DNA from: UBA3937 sp050951585
GTDB lineage: Bacteria > Bacillota > Peptococcia > DRI-13 > DTU073
Assembly (NCBI GenBank): GCA_050951585.1
Contig: JBMNJI010000007.1
Span: 124,001 to 188,000 of the forward strand
Direction of reading: 5' to 3'
DNA length: 64,000 bases
Below, piece after piece: positions 24,630 through 32,799 of the stretch (within the stretch, counting starts at the first letter, position 1; each line of letters begins with the position of its first letter). The notes below the pieces were generated by a model. The model did no database searches and was not told where the DNA came from. It was given only the letters and a program-made list of their open reading frames with translations. The position numbers and the translations under genes are program-made.

Positions 24630-26516
24630 TTAATGAAAAGCGCGCCACAAAGCCCCCTGTGTATCCAAAATATCGCTCAGCTCACCATATGGAATGGCAA
24701 ATTCAATGATCCCGGCAGCGGTGGGTGCCTCCAGCTCAAAATATCGAAAATAAATTTTCAGCTCTTCCGGGGTCAGTTCGTAAACGGGCTCCCCGGCAAA
24801 ACCGGCAAAGTTCTCCAGCCCGATCGTCTCATCTCCCGCCTCTCTCCACTCCTGAATCTGCCGATTGATCAGGCCGGTAATTCTCTCCAAATACGGTGCA
24901 TCCTTTTGAAATAAATCGCTCAACTGATAGAATGTGCCATCCTGAATATTAAGATGATTATACCTGGCTGTGGGCACACCATGGGCGGCGCCGACAGGAT
25001 AGAGATAACCCTGATAATTGATCACCAATAAGTCACCGTAACGATGCAAGAGATAGTCTTCCGTGAAGTCAACGGCAAAACTCCCCTCAACATCCTCCGT
25101 CTCCACGGTATGTAGATTGTTTTCTACTGCTTCTCTGATCTGCCTGTTAATGGCGGATTGGAGCGCCACATTCTGTAAACCCTCTACCTGCGGGTAATAA
25201 CTGACCACCGTCCAGCCGGGTTGATACCTCTCTTTTTTCAGGCGCAGATTCCCGAACTTGTGACTTGCCTGCGGTGCCCACACTAAGCTTCCGTCTTGCG
25301 TATAGTACCGCGTTTCCTCAGCGAATTGCGCCCTGATGAGATCTCCATCTTTTTCTAACCTGCCCAAATCCGCTACTTTGGGCAGGTCTTTTACCTCGTG
25401 CCCGTTTTGGTCCAGAAAATAGGTGGCTTTACCGTCACACACGGACACATAACCGTCTTGATAAGGACCAATCTCATAGTAGCAAAAATCAGTGATCTGT
25501 TTCCCCTCCGGATTGAAAATCGCCTTCGCAAAATATTTGGGGTTAGGCAAGAATAGATCTCCTTGTAAAGCTGCATAATAGCCTTCCTCTAAGGAGATTA
25601 TTTGATTATACTCCGGCTTGATCACAAATTCACCGGCCTGATTAATCACGCCGCATTTTTCCTGTGCCACAACAGCCAGTCCGTCCGCAAAATTATCCAC
25701 ATAGGCAAAAGTGGGGGCGAGCACTTCCTTCCCGTCCGGGGAAGCATAACCCCATTTCCCCGTAACACTGTCAAAATAGCCAATCAAACCTTCAGCCATC
25801 CCCTTCACCTGCGCAAAATTGTATCTACAGAGCACTTCCCCCTGCATATCAATCAGAGCCTGTTGCCCGTCGGCGAGCATCACCAATGCTTTACCACCGC
25901 TAAAGTCCCCCGCTCCCAAATAGACAGGCGAAATAACCATCTCCCCCTTTTGATTGAGATAGCCATAGCGTTGCTCCCCATTCTGCTGAAATTTGACCAG
26001 TCCTTCATGGAAACTGCCCAGCAGAGCCTCCGTTTCAAAGATTACTTTTCCCTGCTCATCAATGACCAGCGACTTCTTTTCTGATACCTGAACCGTAGCC
26101 AAGCCTTCAGAAAACTCCCCAATTGCCAGGTTATTGGGAGCAAGAATGACCCGCCCGCTGTGACGTTCAATGAGACCGACCTTGAACCGTTCCTGGGGAG
26201 TAAAGAGACTATTCTCCTCGCTAGCTTGCCCCTGCTCTACCCCTTTGACGAAAATTTGGACCCACCGGCTGCCGGCCTGCCATTCCATCCCATCATAGGC
26301 CGGCTGAACGACAAAATCACCTTGGGCATTAATTAACCCCCATTTGCGCACGCCATTTTCTTCCGTGTACGCAGGATATAAATTAATGACTGCTTTTGCT
26401 TCATCCGGGTTTTCTACCGCTTTTTCCCCCTTGGTGCAGGCAGCCAAACTTCCCAATAAGGTCAGAACGGTAATATTTATCACTACAAGCTTAAAAAGCC
26501 TTGGGAAATTTTTCAT
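24630..26516 (-). CDS. WG-repeat lipoprotein with DUF4163/DUF3298-like C-terminus
   Basis: A 628-residue exported lipoprotein: lipobox LAAC (Cys27), then a series of WG beta repeats from about residue 55 to 390 (patterns such as KWGLINAQGDFVVQPAYD and RYGYLNQKGEMVISPVY). The C-terminal part (about 410-628) resembles the PdaC-like DUF4163 plus DUF3298 domain pair (AAHGVPTARYNHLNIQDG near 515). This fits a cell-surface protein binding wall or ligand; the function is not known. AAGGAGG is upstream. Its stop lies four bases from the convergent ferredoxin stop. Confidence 0.85.
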   Translation of the reverse strand: MKNFPRLFKLVVINITVLTLLGSLAACTKGEKAVENPDEAKAVINLYPAYTEENGVRKWGLINAQGDFVVQPAYDGMEWQAGSRWVQIFVKGVEQGQASEENSLFTPQERFKVGLIERHSGRVILAPNNLAIGEFSEGLATVQVSEKKSLVIDEQGKVIFETEALLGSFHEGLVKFQQNGEQRYGYLNQKGEMVISPVYLGAGDFSGGKALVMLADGQQALIDMQGEVLCRYNFAQVKGMAEGLIGYFDSVTGKWGYASPDGKEVLAPTFAYVDNFADGLAVVAQEKCGVINQAGEFVIKPEYNQIISLEEGYYAALQGDLFLPNPKYFAKAIFNPEGKQITDFCYYEIGPYQDGYVSVCDGKATYFLDQNGHEVKDLPKVADLGRLEKDGDLIRAQFAEETRYYTQDGSLVWAPQASHKFGNLRLKKERYQPGWTVVSYYPQVEGLQNVALQSAINRQIREAVENNLHTVETEDVEGSFAVDFTEDYLLHRYGDLLVINYQGYLYPVGAAHGVPTARYNHLNIQDGTFYQLSDLFQKDAPYLERITGLINRQIQEWREAGDETIGLENFAGFAGEPVYELTPEELKIYFRYFELEAPTAAGIIEFAIPYGELSDILDTQGALWRAFH

Positions 26517-26619
26517 ACTCTACCTACCTCCTTACTCCTGTTAATTTACCATTTTTTTCACCACTAGTCACGCATTTTTCGGCAAAGCTACCTGAGTATA
26601 TACATAATCCAATAAGAGC

Positions 26620-26748
26620 AACGGTACCTACGAAAATGTTAGCTCCAGAACGACACCACATCGTCATGCATTGCCCGAACCCAAGGATGAGTGAGCTCGA
26701 TTCCTTTTGGTCATACGGAGTCTGGAGCTTACATTTTGCTGGACCGTT
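26620..26748. repeat. Large imperfect inverted repeat, possible structured RNA or mobile-element remnant
   Basis: AAAATGTTAGCTCCAGA (26633-26649) matches the reverse complement of TCTGGAGCTTACATTTT (26721-26737) at 16 of 17 positions. An outer AACGGT/ACCGTT pair (26620-26625, 26743-26748) and an inner CCAAGGA/TCCTTTTGG pair extend the fold. This fills most of the 291-bp gap between glutamate dehydrogenase and the WG-repeat gene. No ribosome-binding-site-supported frame is present. It may be a structured RNA, a MITE-like element or the scar of one. Confidence 0.5.
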
Positions 26749-26807
26749 ACTAATACACCGCAGATTGACCCACGGTGCCAGCCCCCCCAGCCCCCCGCTC
26801 GGCCTTT

Positions 26808-28046
26808 TTAGAGCCAGCCTCTGTCTTTCATTGCCTGCACAATTCTCTGAATCGCAATGGCAAAAGCGGCTACGCGGTAATCCTCACAATTGTGTTCCTT
26901 TTTAAATTGATAAATATCATCATAGGCTTTCGTCATGGCCGTTTCAAGCTTTTCGGCAACCTCTTCCGCCGACCAGTAATAGCCCATTCTATTTTGAACC
27001 CATTCAAAATAACTGACGGTAACCCCGCCGGCATTCGTTAAAATGTCAGGCAGAATCGGGATTTTTCTCGCCGTCAACGCCGCATCGGCTTCCGGAGTAA
27101 TCGGACCATTCCCCAGCTCGGCAATCATTTTTGCTTTGATCTGAGCCGCGTTCTTTTCATTGATGACACCTTCCAGCGAAGCCGGTACTAAGATATCACA
27201 TTCGCTGGTCAAGAGTTCATCCGGCGTAATTTGCCTTCCTCCCGGATAAGCCTTGAGGGAACCCGTTTCCGCTTTGACCTTTTGGGCTAATTCCACATCA
27301 AGACCTTTCGGATCATAAACGGCTGTTTTTGAATCGGCAATCCCAATGATCTTGCATCCTTCTGCCGCAAAAATGCTGGCCGCATAACTGCCGGCATTCC
27401 CGAAACCGTGAATACAAAATGTGGCGTCTTTGAGGGATATCCCCTCTTTTTCACAGGCCGCTTTCACGACATAATAGCCGCCCTGGGCCGTGGCACTGCT
27501 TCTGCCCGCAGAACCGCCCACGCTTAACGGTTTCCCCGTAATCACCCCAAAATCGCTGTATTGTTTGATGACGGCAAATTCGTCCATCATCCAGCCCATA
27601 ATCTTGGGATTGGTATACATATCGGGGGCCGGAATATCCTTGTCGGAGGAAATAATCTGCGCAATCGCCCGGATATACCCTCTGCTCACCCTTTCCAGTT
27701 CCCCTTCGGACATTTCCTTGACATTACAGGTAACGCCACCTTTACCGCCTCCGTATGGCAAGCCGATCACGGAACATTTTATGCTCATCAAAGTGGCCAG
27801 CGCTTTAACCTCGTTAAAGTCCACATTGGGATGGAAACGGATTCCGCCTTTGGCCGGGCCTAAAACATCGGTATGTTGTACCCGGTAGCCTTTAAATACT
27901 TTCACCTGCCCGTTGTCCATTCTAACCGGAAAACTCACTTCCAAGGCTTTTTTCGGCTCCAGCAAGGCTTTCGTCGTTTCCTCGTCAAGCTTCAGCAAAT
28001 TAATTGCTCTTTTAATCTGATATTGCGCCGCTTCATTGAACCCCAT
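26808..28046 (-). CDS. gdhA: Glutamate dehydrogenase
   Basis: A 412-residue Glu/Leu/Phe/Val-family dehydrogenase interconverting glutamate and 2-oxoglutarate plus ammonia. GPAKGGIRFHP (63-73) and the catalytic-site LPYGGGKGG with Lys102 are clear. A nucleotide-binding GFGNAGSYAA motif lies near residue 214, followed by a SDCDI-type NAD(P) domain. The length is that of the clostridial NAD-linked hexameric enzymes. GGGAGG precedes the ATG. A 16-bp palindrome lies 35 bp upstream. Next to glutamate aminomutase it points to active glutamate metabolism. Confidence 0.95.
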   Translation of the reverse strand: MGFNEAAQYQIKRAINLLKLDEETTKALLEPKKALEVSFPVRMDNGQVKVFKGYRVQHTDVLGPAKGGIRFHPNVDFNEVKALATLMSIKCSVIGLPYGGGKGGVTCNVKEMSEGELERVSRGYIRAIAQIISSDKDIPAPDMYTNPKIMGWMMDEFAVIKQYSDFGVITGKPLSVGGSAGRSSATAQGGYYVVKAACEKEGISLKDATFCIHGFGNAGSYAASIFAAEGCKIIGIADSKTAVYDPKGLDVELAQKVKAETGSLKAYPGGRQITPDELLTSECDILVPASLEGVINEKNAAQIKAKMIAELGNGPITPEADAALTARKIPILPDILTNAGGVTVSYFEWVQNRMGYYWSAEEVAEKLETAMTKAYDDIYQFKKEHNCEDYRVAAFAIAIQRIVQAMKDRGWL

Positions 28047-28080
28047 GAAATACTCCTCCCTTTCCCCTATCCGTTATTTA

Positions 28081-28096
28081 ATTACAGGCCTGTAAT
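28081..28096. promoter_or_regulatory. 16-bp perfect palindrome in the glutamate dehydrogenase 5' region
   Basis: ATTACAGGCCTGTAAT is a perfect inverted repeat 35-50 bp upstream of the glutamate dehydrogenase start. It is a likely operator; the binding protein is unknown. The flanking DNA also carries two copies of TATACAATATTTT (near 28129 and 28171). Confidence 0.45.
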
Positions 28097-28222
28097 ATAA
28101 CCTGGCCGAGAATTTTTTCTTGTTCTAATATACAATATTTTATTTTATACTACCATACTTTCAATTCATGTATACAATATTTTTTTACATTCCACTCGCG
28201 GCAGGAATAACGGGTAAGGCAG

Positions 28223-28249
28223 GAAAAAACTCCGCTCTCAATAAGAGTT
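28223..28249 (-). terminator. Probable terminator of the DUF2339-DUF3999 pair
   Basis: On the minus strand AACTC...GAGTT is followed by TTTTTT. It overlaps the stop codon of the DUF3999-like gene. The stem is short, so confidence is limited. Confidence 0.4.
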
Positions 28250-29527
28250 CTTTAGTTTCCGGATGATGACTACCCCGAGAATGAGCGTCACCGCCACAAT
28301 CACTGCATTAAACAGAAGTCGGGAATCAAGACCCTGCGGTTGTGTGTCGGCCGTGGTCGGCGCCGCCGGAAGAATCTTTAAATCCCGTAAAGGTAAAAGG
28401 TCATATCCTTCCTGCAGGATCTGCTCCTGGTAATTAACCAAATCATAAGCGGGCGGTTCCGTATATTTCTGATTCCCAAATTTAAGGACAAACTCTGCCC
28501 TTCCCGCCCCGTTAAAAATGACCTCATCCGCATAATATTTCACCAGGACTTGCTTTACTTCGATCGGTTGATCGTCATTATTCTCGATGACTAAGACTGC
28601 CGTATCCGTATTCATCCTGAACCCGGCCAGCGGAAGAATTAAATCACTATATTCCGTCTCCTGGAAGTGCAAATTATACAGCATTTTTTCATAGATATCC
28701 GCGAAGATGACGCGCCGTTTAAAGATACTGTCCGTTTCCAGGGTGATGCTGTCCAGTTTAATATTCTGCAGTCCGCTGAGCTTGATTAAGGTTTTTTGTC
28801 CCTGCTCTTCCACCGTGTATTCCGGCCTAAATGTATCTGTGAAGCGCTCCCGCGAAAGAGTAACATCATTGTAGTTTAAGGTCACGGCGGAAAAAGAGAT
28901 TTTCTCCAAATTATTGGCGATTTTAAAACGATAATGGGTAAATTTCCGGGCGGGTGGTCCCAGGGGGATTTCCAACTGTTCCTTTCCTTCCACCCGGTAG
29001 AGGATCACGTCCGTTATTTTTTCCCAATGTTGATTATCATAACTGCCGAATACTTCCACCTGTTTGGCAAAGTCGGTTTTTTCCGTGGCCACCAGAAGAG
29101 AAGTAGCCAGAACATCTTCATTTTCCGGAACCTTTACGGCATAATCATAATAAAAGAATTCTCCCTTCGTAAAAGAATTAACGCGCGTCATGGGATAGCT
29201 TTCATTGATCGCCGTTACCTGCGGTGAAAAGCGGTGCAGAAAATACGGCACAGGCTGGCCGCCTTGCGCAAAAATGCGTAAATCGGCAAGATTCTCCTGG
29301 GCGGCCCGGTAAATCTCCGCGGTGAGCCTGACGCCCTTGTATTGTTTATCACCCTCATTTTTCAGCACGGCGCTTCCCCGGAAATCATCCGCCTGCGATT
29401 CCGCAGGATTGCCCGCCGCCGTCGCATAAACAGGGAACAGGAAAACCATGATCAGGACGGACAGCACAAAGAATGCTGTCCTTTTTTGGGCTTTTCTACA
29501 ACTGAATATTTTCTGTTTTTTTCTCAT
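28238..29527 (-). CDS. DUF3999-like exported membrane-anchored protein
   Basis: A 429-residue protein: N-terminal signal helix (about 18-36, ending ATAAG), a large beta-rich extracytoplasmic region (discoidin-like patterns such as EVFGSYDNQHWEKI near residue 160) and a C-terminal membrane helix (about 404-421). Size, topology and pairing with an upstream DUF2339 gene fit the DUF3999 family. The first 32 bp overlap the end of the DUF2339 gene, so they are translationally coupled. Role unknown; a joint envelope complex is inferred. Confidence 0.72.
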   Translation of the reverse strand: MRKKQKIFSCRKAQKRTAFFVLSVLIMVFLFPVYATAAGNPAESQADDFRGSAVLKNEGDKQYKGVRLTAEIYRAAQENLADLRIFAQGGQPVPYFLHRFSPQVTAINESYPMTRVNSFTKGEFFYYDYAVKVPENEDVLATSLLVATEKTDFAKQVEVFGSYDNQHWEKITDVILYRVEGKEQLEIPLGPPARKFTHYRFKIANNLEKISFSAVTLNYNDVTLSRERFTDTFRPEYTVEEQGQKTLIKLSGLQNIKLDSITLETDSIFKRRVIFADIYEKMLYNLHFQETEYSDLILPLAGFRMNTDTAVLVIENNDDQPIEVKQVLVKYYADEVIFNGAGRAEFVLKFGNQKYTEPPAYDLVNYQEQILQEGYDLLPLRDLKILPAAPTTADTQPQGLDSRLLFNAVIVAVTLILGVVIIRKLKNSY

Positions 29528-32063
29528 CGGGCATGATCTCTCCTTTAACTTCTAATTTTTTACTGAAATACTGATAGACAAAGGAGATCGCCAGCAAGGT
29601 CAGCCCAAAGGCAAAATAGGAAACAATTCTGGCCACCTCAGATAAGAACGATAAATCAAGGAGGAAAAGCTTGGCCACCGCCATAATGGCCAAAGCCAGA
29701 GCACAACGTCTCAGAAAAGCATACCTTTTCATAAAGCCAAAAACAATGAGGGATAAAGCCGTGATCACATAAATAATACTAATCGCCCCATTGGTAAATT
29801 CCAAATCGTACTGCGAGATTAAAATTTGGGTAAGGGTGAATAAAAAGTAAGCCGAAAGAATTAACGGATACCATTCCAAACCGAGCTTTCTCTCTAAAAC
29901 TAAGCGGGAGACCAAATCACGCATGGCCAGAATCGCCAAAACATTAATGATTACCAGCACCAAAGTCCCCGTGATAAGCAGGGAAGATGGTACATCGGTT
30001 TGCCAAAAGCCCTGATTGGGAGCGAGCTCATTTAATCCAAACAGGGAGATGAAGCTCAGCACATAAATGAAAACAGAAATACCCTTCATGACGCCGTCAG
30101 AAAGCAGTCTGATCCGGGGAATCAGATAAGCAAGCAGGAAGCTGACCACCGTCATGAGGGCATTAATCAGGTAGTCTGCATCCCAGAAACTGTATTGTAA
30201 TGCATCCTCCAACTTGATGGCCAGTTCTTCGCCGATCAGATACATCAGGAAAAACCAGAGGTTCAGCGTTGTGCCATACTTAAACCAGGTAATCCCCCGT
30301 GTCGCCAAAGCTCTTTTTAGATAGGCCGCCCCTAAAATAAGCAGCGTGCCCAGCGTCACCGCCAGATATTTATAAACAAAGAGATAATCATCACCAAACA
30401 GCAGCTTATCGCCCAGTACATCAAAGAAGAGGAAGGCGGCAAGACATAAAGCAAAGATCACTGCCCCTGCCTTCCGGAAAACAGCCTGTTCCTTCGCAAT
30501 GCCGTAGACGATCAACGCTGTTCCCTCAATCAGCCAGCCTAAGGACAGCCACACCTTGCCAAATTGAAAAGGAATCACCAGCACCACAAAGGTTAAGCCG
30601 GTCAGATAAAAGAGCGCTTGGGCACTTTTTTCCCGGGTTAACTGTCGCTGTAAAAAACGCCCTAAGCTCAGATAGAGCACGGCAAAAAGCATCGCGAGCA
30701 AGCCGGTGTAGTCCTCCAAATTCACCGCATAAAAAACCGCATACAATAAGAGAGCACTAATGGCCGTATTTAAAGCCAGTAAGCTAATCTCCCACTTTTT
30801 AAAGCCTGTCCTTTTATAATATGTACTGCAAATGGGAATCAGCGTATAGATAACGAAAGCAAACACCACATAGCATAAAGCCGGTAAATCATGGACATTA
30901 AATGGAGTATCATAAGGGCGATCACCCAACAACAACCGGACAATATAGATTGTTCCCGCCACATTCAGAAAAAAGCCGAGAAAAGAGGAGACTGTCCATT
31001 TTCTTCGCGTGGAAATGAATAAAGCGAAGAAATTTAAAATAATAAAGTAACCCATGGCACTATATACGAGGACTTTCTCGCCGGCAATAGATAGAAGGGG
31101 CAAGTACCCGCCAAGCAAGGCAAAAGCGGCAATCGTCTGGGCATTATAGCGCAAAGCCAGGACAAACGCTCCGATTGTCGTTAAGACACATAATAATAAG
31201 GCCGGATACATGGTGATTATTTTTAATTGGAAATAACTAAGGGCGATGGTCGCAAATAAAGTGGCAATCCCGGCGCTGGTTATCCCCAAGGAAAAGATAT
31301 CGGGTCTTTTTTTGTTGAGCATCTCTCCGGCGATCAACAGAATTGCCCCAAATGACAAGCCGAAAATCCCCTTATAAATATCCGGCAATTTAAAAAAGGT
31401 ATATTGGGAGGCGGTGATGATGCCGATGAGCAAAAGCAAAATCCCCACTTTATTAAGAAAATTAAGGCCGATCAGTGCTTCGATGTTGTTCTTTTTGATA
31501 ACCCCTTTCATTTGCTCTTCCGTTAACGGTTCTTCCCGCAGCTTCTGATAATGCTCTTCCGTATCAAGACGAAGCAAATGGTTCTTCTCGGTTAATTCCT
31601 CCCGCATCAGAGTAATCTTTTTATTCAGTAACTCATTTAACGCCGCGATTTGGGCGTATATTTCGTCTTCAAGTGCAATCCGGTTTTCGCGCAGTGTTGC
31701 CGTGATTTCCTCAATCCGTCTTTTCGTCGCCAGTTCAAAAGTGGTTAGACGGTTAATTTCCTGCTCACAATTGCTTTGAAAATAAACCTGCAGCTTTTCC
31801 GAACTCATCCTCAGGATGGCCATTTTTTCGTTATAGATCTGTTCATATAAAGCATTTTTTAAATTGCGGTTTTCCGCCTCCAAAAGAGCCTTGTCAGTAC
31901 TGACTTTTTCCAGGGCTTCTTTGTTTGCCGCTAATTCCGCTTTTAACTGGGTATTATCGCGCACTAAATCGCTTTTTTCTAACTCCTGGATCTCACCGTC
32001 TAAATCTGTGACAATCCCCTTCTGCCGGTCCAGGATTTTTTTCAAACTGTCAACATTATTCAA
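29496..32063 (-). CDS. DUF2339 polytopic membrane protein
   Basis: An 856-residue protein with an N-terminal coiled coil (about 1-180, LDRQKGIVTDLDGEIQELEK start) followed by some 20 or more membrane helices. This is the build of DUF2339 (PF10101). The start is TTG at 32063 because AAGGGGGTG lies upstream; the frame extends to an ATG at 32105 without a ribosome binding site. It overlaps the DUF3999-like gene. Function is unknown; a transport or envelope-assembly role is only a guess. Confidence 0.85.
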   Translation of the reverse strand: MNNVDSLKKILDRQKGIVTDLDGEIQELEKSDLVRDNTQLKAELAANKEALEKVSTDKALLEAENRNLKNALYEQIYNEKMAILRMSSEKLQVYFQSNCEQEINRLTTFELATKRRIEEITATLRENRIALEDEIYAQIAALNELLNKKITLMREELTEKNHLLRLDTEEHYQKLREEPLTEEQMKGVIKKNNIEALIGLNFLNKVGILLLLIGIITASQYTFFKLPDIYKGIFGLSFGAILLIAGEMLNKKRPDIFSLGITSAGIATLFATIALSYFQLKIITMYPALLLCVLTTIGAFVLALRYNAQTIAAFALLGGYLPLLSIAGEKVLVYSAMGYFIILNFFALFISTRRKWTVSSFLGFFLNVAGTIYIVRLLLGDRPYDTPFNVHDLPALCYVVFAFVIYTLIPICSTYYKRTGFKKWEISLLALNTAISALLLYAVFYAVNLEDYTGLLAMLFAVLYLSLGRFLQRQLTREKSAQALFYLTGLTFVVLVIPFQFGKVWLSLGWLIEGTALIVYGIAKEQAVFRKAGAVIFALCLAAFLFFDVLGDKLLFGDDYLFVYKYLAVTLGTLLILGAAYLKRALATRGITWFKYGTTLNLWFFLMYLIGEELAIKLEDALQYSFWDADYLINALMTVVSFLLAYLIPRIRLLSDGVMKGISVFIYVLSFISLFGLNELAPNQGFWQTDVPSSLLITGTLVLVIINVLAILAMRDLVSRLVLERKLGLEWYPLILSAYFLFTLTQILISQYDLEFTNGAISIIYVITALSLIVFGFMKRYAFLRRCALALAIMAVAKLFLLDLSFLSEVARIVSYFAFGLTLLAISFVYQYFSKKLEVKGEIMPDEKKTENIQL

Positions 32064-32169
32064 GAACGCACCCCCTTGTCTATTGTTTGACAATTCATTA
32101 TACAATAATACTAATATTATACCAAATTATTGATTTTAGCGGAAACAGACTATGCAAGAATGCATACAC

Positions 32170-32202
32170 AAAAGCCCGGGGCTAATTGAACCAGTCCCGG
32201 GC
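32170..32202 (-). terminator. Rho-independent terminator of the small membrane protein gene
   Basis: GCCCGGG (32174-32180) pairs with CCCGGGC (32196-32202); reading on the minus strand a TTTTG run follows. It lies 50 bp beyond the 32255 stop. Confidence 0.7.
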
Positions 32203-32254
32203 AAATCAGTCTTATTCTTTTTTTGTTTTTCTTTTTTTGCTGTCCCCTGATTAC

Positions 32255-32734
32255 TTACACGGAAGCAGGTTCATTTTGCTCTGCAGTAACCATGGGGTCT
32301 TTACGCATGATGAAAATGAAGAAAGGAACAGTGACCACGAAAATACTGAAAACTGTAAACATAACCGCATCCTTGGGACGATATAAAGAATAAAGATTAT
32401 AATAAGCGGCCAGATAAAGGAGAAAAACACACAGCCAAATCAAATTTCCAATCACACTGACCCGGCCTAACGCAAATAAGGCAACCATGGCAACCGGTAA
32501 AACAATCTCGGCGGTTGGAATGACATATTGACTTACTTTAATTTCTTTGATCAATTTCCCCATAATAAAATAGTTGGCGATAGGCACAAACGCAAGCCAA
32601 CTGTTCTCCAGTCCCGCTCTTTTCGCCATTTCGTACAAACCAAAAGCCTGGATAACAAATAAAACTAAGCCCACAATAATACCAATGATGGCAAGAATCA
32701 ATAAAAGCCCGCCTAAAAAAATTAACCCCCCCAT
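32255..32734 (-). CDS. DUF5684-like membrane protein
   Basis: A 159-residue protein with about four to five membrane helices and the EMAKRAGLENSWLAFVPIANYF segment (about 34-55), a pattern seen in small DUF5684/'signal peptidase-like' membrane proteins. ACTGGAGG precedes the ATG. It stands alone with its own terminator. Function unknown. Confidence 0.7.
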   Translation of the reverse strand: MGGLIFLGGLLLILAIIGIIVGLVLFVIQAFGLYEMAKRAGLENSWLAFVPIANYFIMGKLIKEIKVSQYVIPTAEIVLPVAMVALFALGRVSVIGNLIWLCVFLLYLAAYYNLYSLYRPKDAVMFTVFSIFVVTVPFFIFIMRKDPMVTAEQNEPASV

Positions 32735-32799
32735 ATTTGCACCTCCAGTAAATAATTTAATTAAATAATACTATATTGCATTATAATTTACAATATTTA

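Noticed and set aside
26501..26905. 134-codon plus-strand open frame over the inverted repeat
   Set aside because: It has no ribosome binding site, overlaps the glutamate dehydrogenase end and the WG gene start, and its composition is not protein-like.
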